Part shown: piece by piece, positions 11,985-22,079 of the stretch
Layout: each line of letters opens with the position of its first letter
Position numbering within the stretch: position 1 is the first letter of the stretch
Assembly: GCA_032164245.1 (NCBI GenBank)
Contig: JAVMKO010000006.1
Span: 8,695,001 to 8,759,000 of the forward strand
Source: Sternotherus odoratus
Taxonomy: Eukaryota; Chordata; Testudines; Kinosternidae
Reading direction: 5' to 3'
Length of the DNA stretch: 64,000 nucleotides
Notes under the pieces: generated by a model
Told to the model about the DNA's origin: nothing
Seen by the model: only the letters and a program-made list of their open reading frames with translations
Database searches by the model: none
Translations under genes and position numbers: made by a program

Positions 11985-13645
11985 AATTACTCTGAACTTT
12001 TTTTTTTTAATTTTGGGAGAAGAAAAGAGAAATAGTAAATACTTCCTTATAGGTATGTGATCTGGTTTTCTAGGCACTTCAGTTTCATTTTTACTGGTTT
12101 GTGGTGGGTGGAGAAGAGAACATTCTCCCTGTCCTCCAGACTCCTTTTTCTAGCTGTGTAAAAAGGGTCTTTCTGATTGCTCATTCAGTTACTTACAGTC
12201 AGTCTCTCTGCCTCTTTCCATCACCACAGCAGCATGTACCATTATTGACTAGGTTCCTGCGGTCTAATCAAGTTTCATGCTGCTACCAGAAAAGTACAAA
12301 GTTCAGACACATAGATATAATTGTTGTTTTTGACACTCTTTCCGTTCAGTGAGTAGGGAAACTGTACAAATGTGGGATTCCCCATGTTGACTTGCACAGT
12401 GCAAACCATTGTGTCTCTGTAGATCAAGAGGAGAGATTTGTTAGCAGGCAGTTTCCTTTACATATGTGGTGTGAGAGAACAAAATGGAAAATATTGTTGT
12501 TAGGGGTAGAAAGGCAAAACTAAAGTGCCTTTAAAAAGAATGCCATTCCAAACGGTTTTTAAATCCAGGCTGTTTGGTCAGAATTGTGCCCCATCAGCAC
12601 TTCCATAGGCTTATGAAGCTACCCATGCAGGCTTTAATTAGGTGGGAGTTAATGATAGACATCCCCCCACAGTCACATGCATACTCATTGGGAATTGGAT
12701 GTAAAGCTTATGAATAACTGATCTTTCAAATAGGGATCTAGGTTGTGATCTCTTAGGTTTGTCATTATACCTGTGGTTAGTGTTAGTCATCTGTTTGTCC
12801 CTTTATATAACTGAATCCATAAAGGCTGGATCTTCATAAAGTTTGAATATTTATCTACTCTAGTTGAATTTTCAGGCTCTCCCTATCATGTAATCTCTGT
12901 CTACCCTTCTCTGTAGCTCATTTTGTGAGACATTTAAAGGTAGAGAGCGTTTTGGGTAAGTGAGCATGCCACAGCCCAATTGGAGGATTATGAGGAGATG
13001 AAAGAAGCTGTCTTGGGATCCCCTCTCCAATCAGTTATTTCAGATGGGGATAGTTTCTCTTAACTAAATCTCTTTGGATCACTTTAAGACAGAGGTAAAA
13101 GTTTTAGTTCTTATGTTGCTGTTCTATCCTGGATGTGGTTTTTGGGTGTGGCTTTAACAGTGGCAAATAAACTAACTGTTACAACATACAGAGTTTTACA
13201 ATATGCAGAATTGTATCTCAAGTTTTAAGTTAACATTTTGAATGTCTCGATTAGCAACTTGTGCCATGCATGCACAGAGGGCTAAAGTTGAATTATTGAA
13301 TGGGGCGTAATCGTTTGCAGGTCACACATCTCTTTTTAAAAATGTATCCCACCTATATTGCAGCTTACTTTTTCTCCTACCTCTGTCTGTTTAGTATTGA
13401 TTTCCCCCCCCCCCTTTTTTTTTTACAGGACTCTAACTATAGTCTGCTGACATATATTAAATCTCTATTCAAAGGGGGCCTAGACAAGTACCAGTGCTGC
13501 TGGTACCTAGCTCTGTGCCAAAGAGATTGGAGCTGGGTCTGGGATCCAGCCAGCCACTGCTCTTTGTCCTTCTGTTTCCACCTGAAAAGAAATGGTTCTG
13601 TTGTGGTACCTTAACATTGTACAAGTTGCCCTCATGAGGGCTCTG
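11985..13645. other. Intronic sequence with one strong acceptor-like tract
   Basis: No mobile element recognised. At 13405-13430 a long C/T tract ends in ACAG and resembles a 3' splice site. The following sequence is not a recognised exon. Confidence 0.4.
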
Positions 13646-13650
13646 TTTAT

Positions 13651-13845
13651 GGAGATATACGTATCTCATAGAACTGGAAGGACCTTGAAAGGTCATAGAG
13701 TCCAGCCCCCTGCCTACCCTAGCAGGCTCAAGTACTGTCCCCTGACAGATTTTTTTGCCCCAGATCCCTAAATGGCCCCCTCAAAGATTGAACTCACAAC
13801 CCTGGATTTATCAGGCCAATGCTCAAACCAAAGGGGGGGGGGTAG
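13651..13845 (-). mobile_element. tRNA-derived SINE (Cry-like, turtle type)
   Basis: On the minus strand the order is a tRNA-like head (B-box-like sequence in GGGTTGTGAGTTCAATC), then a body with GGGCCATTTAGGGATCTGG, and a tail region related to CR1 (GGTCCTTCCAGTTCTATGAG). The A-box end is degraded in this copy by the G run at about 13831. A second, more complete copy lies at 26984-27185. This SINE type is what points most directly to a turtle. Confidence 0.8.
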
Positions 13846-13849
13846 AGAC

Positions 13850-14568
13850 CCTAGTAAGTTGCTCTCTGTCCCTCCTTTATCAAAAGGCAAAAGTCGTTTC
13901 ACAGTTTCACCTTAATCAAGCAATATACTCATCGGTGTTCTTTCCTAAGCCATGCTCAAGTGCAGATGAACAGCATCTTCCTACGTTCAATGTAAGACAA
14001 TGCTTGGTGTTCTCTCTGGAAAGAATTTTGTTCATTATGTTGCCTTTTTGTCTCCTGTGCAGATAGGATGAAAGGTCAGGTGGTCTCTGCACATCCATTT
14101 TTCCAGAGGGATTGCTTACTGAATTTGACACCATATGGGGTAGTGCAGACTGCATCTCCTCAGAGACTGGTGACTTGCACAATGAGGGCCTAAAAGTGGC
14201 TTCTGTTGCATTTCCTGGCGATTTGTTTCTATATTGGATGCTTGCTATGCTGCTACCTGGTCTTCAGTGCATACTTTTACCAAATGCTGCATCCAGATCA
14301 GATGCAAAGTTTGGAAAAGCAGTCCTGAAGTCATTCCTTTAAATAGACTCCGAGCCTACCCCCCCTTCCATTTCCACTTGAGTCACCTGAGTAGAGTACC
14401 CATCTGTAACTACTCTAAGAAAAAATGGAAACTTGTGTACTGTAACTGTTCTTTAAGATTTGGGTGTGGACATTTATTTCACAAGCCATCCTCCCTCCAC
14501 TCTGCATTGGGAGTTTCCAGTTCTGACTTCCAGTGTGAAGAAACTGAGTGGAATCGGGGAATAGCTTC
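13850..14568. other. Intronic sequence, nothing recognised
   Basis: Open frames in this interval overlap each other on both strands and resemble no family that I know. No termini or tandem structure are seen. Confidence 0.4.
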
Positions 14569-14576
14569 TCTTAAAT

Positions 14577-15183
14577 CAGGGGTCTCAAACATGCGGCCCG
14601 GGGGCCACATGCGGCCCGCAAAGCCCTTCCCTGCGGCCCACCAAGCTTCCTGGCGCCCCCCCCCCCCCCCCGGTCCCCTCATAGCAGTTTGCAGGACGGA
14701 GGGGCCAGAAGTGGAGGCTTCTCTGCTGCCTGGCTGGACCGCACGTGTTTCTAGCTCTGGACTTCCTAGATTGCTCTTGCTTTGTTTGCCAAACAGCTGT
14801 TGGTGGTGCCTAGTGCTTTCCAGGAGGGAATGGGGAGCTGCGTGCTCAGAGAAGGAGGTGGGGCAGGGGTGGGACCTCTTGGAAGGGGTGGAGTGGGGGC
14901 GGAGGCGGGGCAGCAAGGGCGGGGTGTGTGTCAGTGGTGCGGCCCTCGGGCCAGTGCACTAGTCCTCATGGAAGGGGTGGAGTGGGGGCACAGCCGGGGC
15001 AGCAAGGGCAGGGTGTGTGTCAGTGGTGCAGCCCTCGGGCCAGTGCACTAGTCCTCATGGAAGGGGTGGAGTGGGGGCACAGCCGGGGCAGCGAGGGTAT
15101 GTGTGTGTGTCAGTGGTGCGGCCCTCGAGCCAATGCACTAGTCCTCATGTGGCCCTCGTGGTCATTTGAGTTTGAGACCCCTG
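14577..15183. mobile_element. hAT-type MITE, 607 bp
   Basis: The left end CAGGGGTCTCAAAC and the right end GTTTGAGACCCCTG are perfect inverted repeats. Both sides are flanked by the identical 8-bp duplication TCTTAAAT (14569-14576 and 15184-15191). GC-rich interior, no coding capacity. The internal tract TTTGCCAAACAGCTG is shared in inverted form with 38870-38885, so a relative lies there. Confidence 0.93.
14881..15150. repeat. 89-90 bp tandem repeat, about three copies, inside the hAT MITE
   Basis: The unit begins GGAAGGGGTGGAGTGGGGGC and ends CCAGTGCACTAGTCCTCAT. Copies start near 14881, 14970 and 15059. The last is followed by a shorter variant that runs into the right terminus. Frames reading through it are artefacts of a repeat lacking stops. 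Confidence 0.88.
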
Positions 15184-15191
15184 TCTTAAAT

Positions 15192-16735
15192 AGTCCTGGA
15201 AGGACCTGAGGGCTTGAGTGCTGCCCCGACAGCTACTGCTAAGGAAGTTCTGTAGTTTTTATTTGCAGCAGCATCTTGAAGAGCAATAGTTACAGAACAA
15301 ATACACAGGTTTTTCATTTTTGCTGCTGACCAGTTCCTAGACACAGACCATATGAACATAATTTTCAGTGAATATACATACCTCCCTACACAATATCCAT
15401 ACGTGTGTTTTGCGATGATCTTGATGACCAGAGTGACACTGGCTTTTGAGATTTCACATGACGTTCTTTTGAACTGAAATGTACATACCAAATCCAGGAG
15501 ATCCCTATGACCCTTCTGCATCCCATTGTCAATTGATATTTAACGTTTTTTGGGTCACAGTGTCCTCCTGGTTTGGCTGCATGAGTCTTCGAGTATGGTT
15601 TTTCGTTCAGTTATGTATCCACCTGATAGTAATTTCATCCATAGTTTGCTTATCAGAATGTTGTGTGGGACTCTCCAAAACCTTAGTAAAAGATATATTA
15701 CCTCTTCACGAGAACAAGTAACCCTGTCAGAGTAAGAAATTTCCTCCTTTCACCTCATGATCATGAGAATTGTTTAACTGAATATGTGACCCCAGCTTAA
15801 GAGCTGTGACAGTGACTTCATGGTGACATCAAAATGGATCTCTGAAATCTGAGGAAAGTTTACTGCTGTAGCAACAGAGTGAAGAAACATTGCCACAATC
15901 AGTTTCCTCTTCAGCTGGTGGTTAGTTAGCTAATCTCTGCCTGTGGCCATATCCTGCTCCTTGACCTATGTCATAGGCACAGGAAATCTGAACTGCAATG
16001 AAGCTACTGTCCCATAATCCAGTGTAATGGAACCACCCATTGTATGCATGCAAGAGCAGTGCTAGATAAAGTGTTCCTTCTCTTCCCCCCCACCCACCAG
16101 AGGTTGCCAAAGAAGCACCTGTTGGAAGTTCCAGCTTCAGTGTTTGGTCTAGACATTAACTAGTGCTGTAGAATTCACTTGCCATCAGATGGTGCTTTAT
16201 CCTTCAGTCATTTGTCTTGTTCCCATTGGGCTTCTGGTGCTGTGATCAGGATTCTTTGAGTACTCATCTATTCGGAAACCTTTGTCTTACAAATTTAACT
16301 ACAAGTTTAACTTTCTCTCAGATCTTCAAAGTTTTGTGCTGAGGCAGGAGTTTTTGGCTTATCAGGTTGGGTCCATTAAATAGCAGGGTTGTCTCCATGT
16401 GGCATTATCTCTTACTAAGCTAGTGGTTGTTTAACAGGCACAGTGATTCAGTACATTACTCTTCTGCCCAGAGACGACCTAGGGTGGGTGTATGTGGAAA
16501 TGTAGGGTCACGTGCCCCCCGCAGTTTTGCTGCTTGGCGTGGACTGAGCATGCTCAGTAACACTGCTGAAGCCAACTGCCCTCAGCCACTATCAGCAGGC
16601 CCAGGTAGTCTTCTCCCTTGCAACTAAAAAGGAATGGCTGAGTAGAAGATCAGAGGAGATCATGACTGTTGTCCAGTTTGAATGAGACTCCTTCCTTTAC
16701 AAGCCTGTGGAACCCACTGAACAGTGCACTTCTTA
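15192..16735. other. Intronic sequence, nothing recognised
   Basis: No paired termini, tandem arrays or coding similarity found. Confidence 0.4.
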
Positions 16736-16800
16736 GGGCTGATCTCCACTGGGGGGGGGGGGGGGAATCGACTGTAGATATGCAATTTCAGCTACGTTAT
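16736..16800. mobile_element. Harbinger-like MITE, truncated left end
   Basis: GGGCTGATCTCCACT follows TTA at 16733-16735. A G-run and GATATGCAATTTCAGCTACG come next. This matches the left part of the elements at 46703-46948 and, inverted, 33190-33466. No right terminus is found, so the copy is broken near 16800. Confidence 0.6.
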
Positions 16801-17179
16801 ATGCTTTATAAGCCCCAGAAATGTACTGGAACTCCAGTGGCACAATAAGATTGTACAGGTGGACAGGGTTAATGATATGCCTGCCTGGTTCTTGTTGCAG
16901 GATCAGGCCTTACAACTATAGAGTGTAAAAAAAAAAAAAAAAAAAGCATAAAGGTTTTAAGGTGGGGGGGAAGGTATTCAGGCAAACTCATGTCTGTGGT
17001 GGGCATGTTAACCATGGGTAGCTGAGTAAATGTTTATGAATACTTTATGAAAGGATAACTTTAAAAAGTCACTCTTATGGCCCCCATGACTTTAGGTGTT
17101 AATTGTAACAAGAATTAAAATTACTGTAACAAAGTTCAGAGAAAATAGCTGTGTGTGATCAGTTTCCATAGGCAGTGGG

Positions 17180-17700
17180 TATAATAGGCCAGGGGAGGCT
17201 GGCACAGCTGCTACCGACCCGCTGCCAAACACCTGGGCTACCTGACTGAGTTCCTCCTCTTCTCCCCTTCATCCTCCCGCTCTGGAGGTCTCTGCTGCTC
17301 ATCACATCCCTCCTCTCCACCCCTCCCATGCGAGGGCCCCCTGCCTACCATGTCCCTTCTCTCCTCCACTCCCTTCTCCCTCAGGAGGCACTCGCTAGGT
17401 CCTTGTAGGAGAAGGAGTGGAGGAGAGAAGTGGAGAGCAAGCAGCGGGGGCCTTCCTGGGGAGGGAGAGTGGAAGGGAGAGGAGAGAGACGGACAGCATG
17501 GGTGGTGGGGGCCTCACAGGGAGGAGGAGAGGAGGAATGATGAGTGGGAGTAGAGCTGGGGTGGAGCAGGGGTGGAGTATGGGTGGGGCTAGGGTGGAAG
17601 AGGCAGGACAGGAAAGCCTCCCCCAGGGGAAGCTTCGTCTGCTGCCCATGTCACTTTCCCGGAATCCCCCCCCCCCCCCCCCGAATATTCAGTGGTAAGT
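17180..17700. repeat. GC- and purine-rich repeat-like block
   Basis: A GC-rich island in AT-rich intron. It is asymmetric, with pyrimidine-rich sequence (17240-17390) followed by purine-rich sequence (17400-17600), and ends in a 16-C run at about 17667-17682. It resembles the interiors of the hAT MITEs here but I cannot find inverted termini. Open frames inside are compositional. Confidence 0.3.
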
Positions 17701-17704
17701 GTCT

Positions 17705-18565
17705 CCCCTTCCTTGTGTTTGAGAGAGTCTTCTACACAGCAAGAGGAGATAGACATCAAATAAGACAATGGCATGGAAATTGGCAAAGGGGCTTAGGGGG
17801 CAGGTTTTAAAATAATTGAATAGATTTCCTGGTGTGTATGTGTCCCTTGAGGTATAAATTAAGAACTCTTTTAAAAGTCTCTGCTACAGTCTGCTTATTA
17901 CAGTCCAAGGTATGTTTCAGTACTATAGAAATTCTGCCCCTCCCTGCCATGTTCCTCAGACTACCATATTGTTTGGTTTTGTTTAAAAAGACATTTTCAA
18001 GCTCTTTCCTCCTTTGCATGCCTGAACCCGCCTAGAGATTTCCAACCCTGGAGGTCAGAGTAATAAGGAAGTATCGTGGTGGTCGAGATGGGAGATGAAC
18101 AGGCACAAAGCTGACCCAACCTCAGGCATGGACATTTTCCCCAGTTTTGTTCCAAGTGAAAAATTTTGGTCTCGGAAGGCTAGATTTTTTGAACACTCTG
18201 TACTTATACAAACTCTTGCAAGTATTCTGAAGGAACATTTTGTTCTCAGGACAAAGAAGCAACTGCAATGAAACTGCAAGTTAGAGAAATTCTAACAATT
18301 GTGTGCTCAGCTGTTATCAGGGAAGTCCAATTATAATAATCGGTTACTGTGATCTTGTTTAAAACTTCTTTGGATCTTGAGTTTTAGTACCTTATTGCTT
18401 TGTATTGAGATGAATGCCCTGTTGTACTTGGTGCCATACATACTTAGACAGTCTTTGCCTAAAAGAGCTTAATATCGGTCTGGATAAGACTGCCAAATGG
18501 TGAGCAAAAGGAAGAAGTCCTATTTTGATTGGCACACAGGGATTCAGTGAATTTTCTCAGATTAT
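17705..18565. other. Intronic sequence with a possible ancient repeat fragment
   Basis: The interval 18385-18475 (TTGTACTTGGTGCCATACAT followed by a tract like TTTGCCTAAAAGAGCTTAAT) resembles three other tracts in this window at 25460-25520, 37350-37440 and 50130-50195. All are old and diverged. They look like an ancient amniote SINE/LINE-derived repeat (MIR/L3-like), but the class is uncertain. Confidence 0.4.
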
Positions 18566-18940
18566 TTAGGCGACGCCTACACTATAAAGTTAAGTCAACT
18601 TTATGTAAGTAGACATCGAGCCTCCGATTTAAGCAACTCGATTGTGTGTCTCCACACTATGCTCATTGTGTTGGTGGAGTGCATCCTTGCTAGCAGGGCT
18701 TGCATTGACACACAATCCCGCAGTGCACGTAGCCGAGTGTAAATTTGGGTTGTGCTTGCAATTACTTATGGGACAAAAAACATTGGTGTGGGTGGTTATG
18801 GGAATGTGGTGTTAACCTCCCATGATGCATTTCTCTTTCCCTCCCCCAAATCAGCAGCAAACAAACCAAACCTTTTTCTCAAGGCTGGATTATCCATGCG
18901 GACCCCATAGCATGAAAAGCATGGACGCCGCTTAGCTGTT

Positions 18941-19880
18941 GTGAACATTACAAACATCTTGCACCTTATCCTGCAGTATTCACACAGCTTATACAGGAGC
19001 TGCTGCGTGGAACAATGTGATTCCACGCAAACAGCCCTGCTGGAAGACACAGAGCATAGAAATTCACAGTTGCTGGCGACAGTCACGCATCACCTTGACA
19101 TGGTTGAGTGCCATTTCTGGGCCCAAGAAACAAGCACTGACTGGTGGGACTGTATTATTATCCAGATATGGGATGATGAGCAGTGGCTGCAGGACTTTTG
19201 AATCTGTAAGGCCACTTTCCAGGAACTGTGTGACGAACTTTCCCTAGTCCTGAAGTGCAGCAATACTAAAATAAGAGCTGCTCTGACAGTGGAGAAGTGA
19301 GTGGCAATAGCTCTGTGGAAGCTTGCAACACCAGACTGCTACCAGTCAGTGGGGCATCAATTCAGAGTGGGTAAATCTACTGTGGGATCTGTTGTGATCC
19401 AAGTTTGCAGGTCCATTAGCAGACTTCTGCTAAGACGGGTAGTGACTCTGGGCCACGTACAGGACATAGTGGATGGTTTTGCCATGATGGGATTCCTGAA
19501 CTGCAGTGGGGCGAAAGATGGAACGCATATCCCTATCTCGGCACCAGACCACCTTGCCAAAGAGTACATAAATTGACAGGGGTACTTTTCAATAGCTTTG
19601 GAAGCACTAGTGGATCACAGGGCCGTTTCACCCACATCAGCGTGGGATGGTTGGGAAAGATGCATGACAGGCACATCTTTAAGAACACGGGTCTGTTCAG
19701 AAAGCTACAAGCATAGACCTTCTTTCCAGACCGTGCAGAATGGTGGTGGAATGTGCCTTTGGATGTTTAAAAGGTTGCTGTTTTTTGCTCACTAGGTTAG
19801 ATCTCCGTTAAAGCAATATTGTTATTGTTGTTGCTGCCTGCTGTGTGCTCCATAATATCTGTGAAACAAAGGGAGAAAAG
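18941..19880 (+). pseudogene. PIF/Harbinger (HARBI1-like) transposase relic
   Basis: The enzyme would be a DDE nuclease that cuts and pastes the element with its Myb-like partner. Recognisable blocks are MAIALWKLATPDCYQSVGHQ from 19301, followed closely by VGKSTVG, then RRVVTLGHVQDIVDGFA, and GAKDGTHIPISAPDHLAKEY around 19510-19570. The aspartate of GAxDGTHIP is the first catalytic acid of the family. An in-frame stop at 19574-19576 follows; the frame resumes as GYFSIALEALVDH and is then lost to frameshifts. A further block (VVECAFGCLK, then a VAACCVLHNICE-like stretch, 19740-19860) is the C-terminal end. An N-terminal piece lies at 18941-19201. Confidence 0.85.
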
Positions 19881-20656
19881 TTTCTGCTAGGGTGGGGGGG
19901 TTGAGGCAGATTGCCAGGCAGCCAATTTTGAATAGCCAGACACCAGGGCAATAAGAGCACATTGAGGGGGTCTGTCTCTCCATGAGGCTTTGAAAACCAG
20001 TTTCAGCAATGAGCCAGAGTAATGTGACACTTATCTGTGGTGTTTCTTACCAAACTGTCCCCCCTATTGCATTTTCTCCTCTGTAAACTCCACCCCCGCC
20101 AACCACCGTGTATTGAATGAATAAAGATTACTTGTTGAATTGTTTTCAGTTTAAGGGTTAGCATTGGGGGTGGGGAGGGGGGAACAACCTGTTTCCCCTA
20201 GGTGACCCTATGCGATATCACTATCCTGAGGGAAACAGAGGCGGTAAGGGAGCAGATGCTACAAGCATCTGGGTACAAACCTAGTCCCTACACTGCAATA
20301 CTGCGAGCGATGACAGCAGAGTTAATACTGGAGTGGCGTGGGAAAGTGTACTACTGTGGTGGATGAAATAAGGCAGCCGTTCCCGTAAACTTTCTGCAAA
20401 AGATTGCAAAGTACCTCCATGAAAGTTTCCTAGAGATCTCCACGGAGGATTTCCAGACCATCCCTGTGCACATAAACAGTCTTTTTCGGAGAGCACCTTC
20501 TGCATAGCTGGAGCCCACCGATTCCCACTACACCTAGTTTTTTGTTTAGATTAAATATAAAAAATAATAGTATGTTCCAAACTCCTACAGTTTGATTGGA
20601 AATGTGTACTCCCCGGTGCCATCCCCAGCGGCATCCTCCACCGCCAACTAGTTCTG

Positions 20657-21178
20657 TCAAGGAATGGGCTCCAGAGTTAAAAACAGTTCTTGGATGTTGG
20701 GGAGAATGGATCCTCCGCTTTCCTGCCTCACATTCTCCTCCTCCTCCTCCTCACCAATGTCCTCTTGGTTGTTGCTTGAGGTTGCCTGGGGCTCCTGGGA
20801 GGTATCCATGGAGCATTTTGGGGTAGTGGTGGGGATGCCGCCGAGAATCTCCTGCAGCTCCTCATAAAAGTGGCATGTCTGTGGGGCAGAACCAGAACAA
20901 CTGTTCCCATCCCTTGTCTTCTGATATGCTTGCCAAAGCTCCTTTATTTTCATGCGGCACTACTACATGACCCTGGTGAAGCCCGTCTCCCTCATGCTCT
21001 TCTGCATGATCTTGGCATAAGTGTCAGGTTTCTTCTGCTGGATCCGAGCTCTGCCTGCACAGACTCTTCTCCCTACACAGCAATAAGACCCACCATCTCT
21101 TGGTACTCTATGCTGGAGTGCATTTGCGCCTTGAGTCGCCATGATCAGTTGTGCTGGCAAGCTCTCCACACTGATCAA
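20657..21178 (-). pseudogene. Harbinger Myb/SANT-like accessory protein relic
   Basis: On the minus strand, pieces in one frame read MATQGANALQHRVP, AKIMQKSMRETGFTRVM, then after an in-frame stop MKIKELWQAYQKTRDGNSC and HFYEELQEILGG, followed by an acidic run (EDIGEEEEEE). This is the Myb/SANT-like DNA-binding domain of the second Harbinger protein, which brings the transposase to DNA. The stop near 20960 and the decayed N-terminus make it a pseudogene. A relative of the same domain lies at 39855-40004. Confidence 0.8.
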
Positions 21179-21528
21179 ACAGGAAATGAAAATTCAGAAG
21201 TTCCTGGGGCTTTAACAGGGGAGCGGCTGTTTCCTGTGTACCTGGTTGACGTGCTGTGGAATTGAAAGTGGTCTCCAGGAGCACTGTGGGACACTTCCGG
21301 GAGGTGAATTCATTTAAATTACACAACGCAGTGTCTGCGCTCCCCGTGTCGACCCGTGGATGTCAGCTCAAGCACTAAGCCTCTTGCGGAGGTGGAGTAC
21401 AGAAGTAGACTTCACAGGCCATTTGGGTCGGTGGGAGGGACTTGGTAGAGTAGACACACATACATTATGAGATTGACGTAATGCAGCTTATGTCAACCTA
21501 AGTTTGTAGTATAGACCAGGCCGTCAGG

Positions 21529-21607
21529 TAGTCTGTGGCGGAGCTGAGAATTGAATCCATATATCCCAAACCCTACTTCAGTGCTTTAGCCATAATACCA
21601 GCCCTCC
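21529..21607 (-). mobile_element. MIR-like (CORE-SINE) fragment
   Basis: Read on the minus strand it has a tRNA-like promoter region: TATTATGGCTAAAGCACTG followed by ATGGATTCAATTCTCAGCTC and TCCGCCACAGAC. This is the typical head of a MIR-type SINE. It directly abuts the Harbinger element. Confidence 0.6.
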
Positions 21608-21609
21608 AG

Positions 21610-22079
21610 ATGCATCCTGTGTCTCAGCAAGTGCTTGCTTGGCTTGCATAACAAGTGATGGAAATGAATGTCTTCAGATATACTTGAACAAAAAATTGTA
21701 GTTACCCTGGTAATTCTCTTGGGTTTGGGGCAAAATGGGATCAAAAACCGCTATTGGTGGCACTTTGAGAGAGCATTTGTAACCTTTTAATGCACAGATC
21801 AAAAATTGCTGTTGTGGAGCTTGGCTACAGAGTCCTTTGTAGTTTAAATAATGCACTAGCAGCAGCTAGCCAGTCTGACCTGAGTAAAAGTATACCAATA
21901 AGTAATGTCTAAACAGACTAGAAAATATGTTGAAGGAAACGGACAAGAATTTCCCCATTGCCATCTAGGAGTACAGTTATTTTGAAAGACAACATTATAT
22001 ATCCGATTGCCCTTGTTCCTGTTCACTGTAGCTCTTATTCACATTTCTCTGCAAATGTACAGAAGGCTGCCCTCTCAAA
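21610..22079. other. Intronic sequence, nothing recognised
   Basis: Short stretch between the MIR-like fragment and the Helitron. No structure that I can support. Confidence 0.4.

Larger units (their letters stand above)
18569..21522. mobile_element. PIF/Harbinger DNA transposon, about 2.95 kb, decayed
   Basis: The left end GGCGACGCCTACACTATA and right end GTAGTATAGACCAGGCC are diverged inverted repeats. TTA precedes the left end but the right duplication is no longer clear. The element carries two convergent coding relics: a transposase on the + strand (about 18941-19880) and a Myb/SANT-like protein on the minus strand (about 20657-21178). This two-gene organisation is diagnostic of PIF/Harbinger transposons. 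Both genes are broken, so this copy is not autonomous. Confidence 0.85.

Noticed and set aside
13300..13614. A 104-codon frame across a strong acceptor-like site as a PELI2 alternative exon
   Set aside because: No similarity to Pellino and no donor that I would trust; kept only as a splice-site observation.
13651..13680. Start of a microRNA-like hairpin (GGAGATATACGTATCTC)
   Set aside because: It is the imperfect palindrome at the end of the SINE family and is present in the other copy too.
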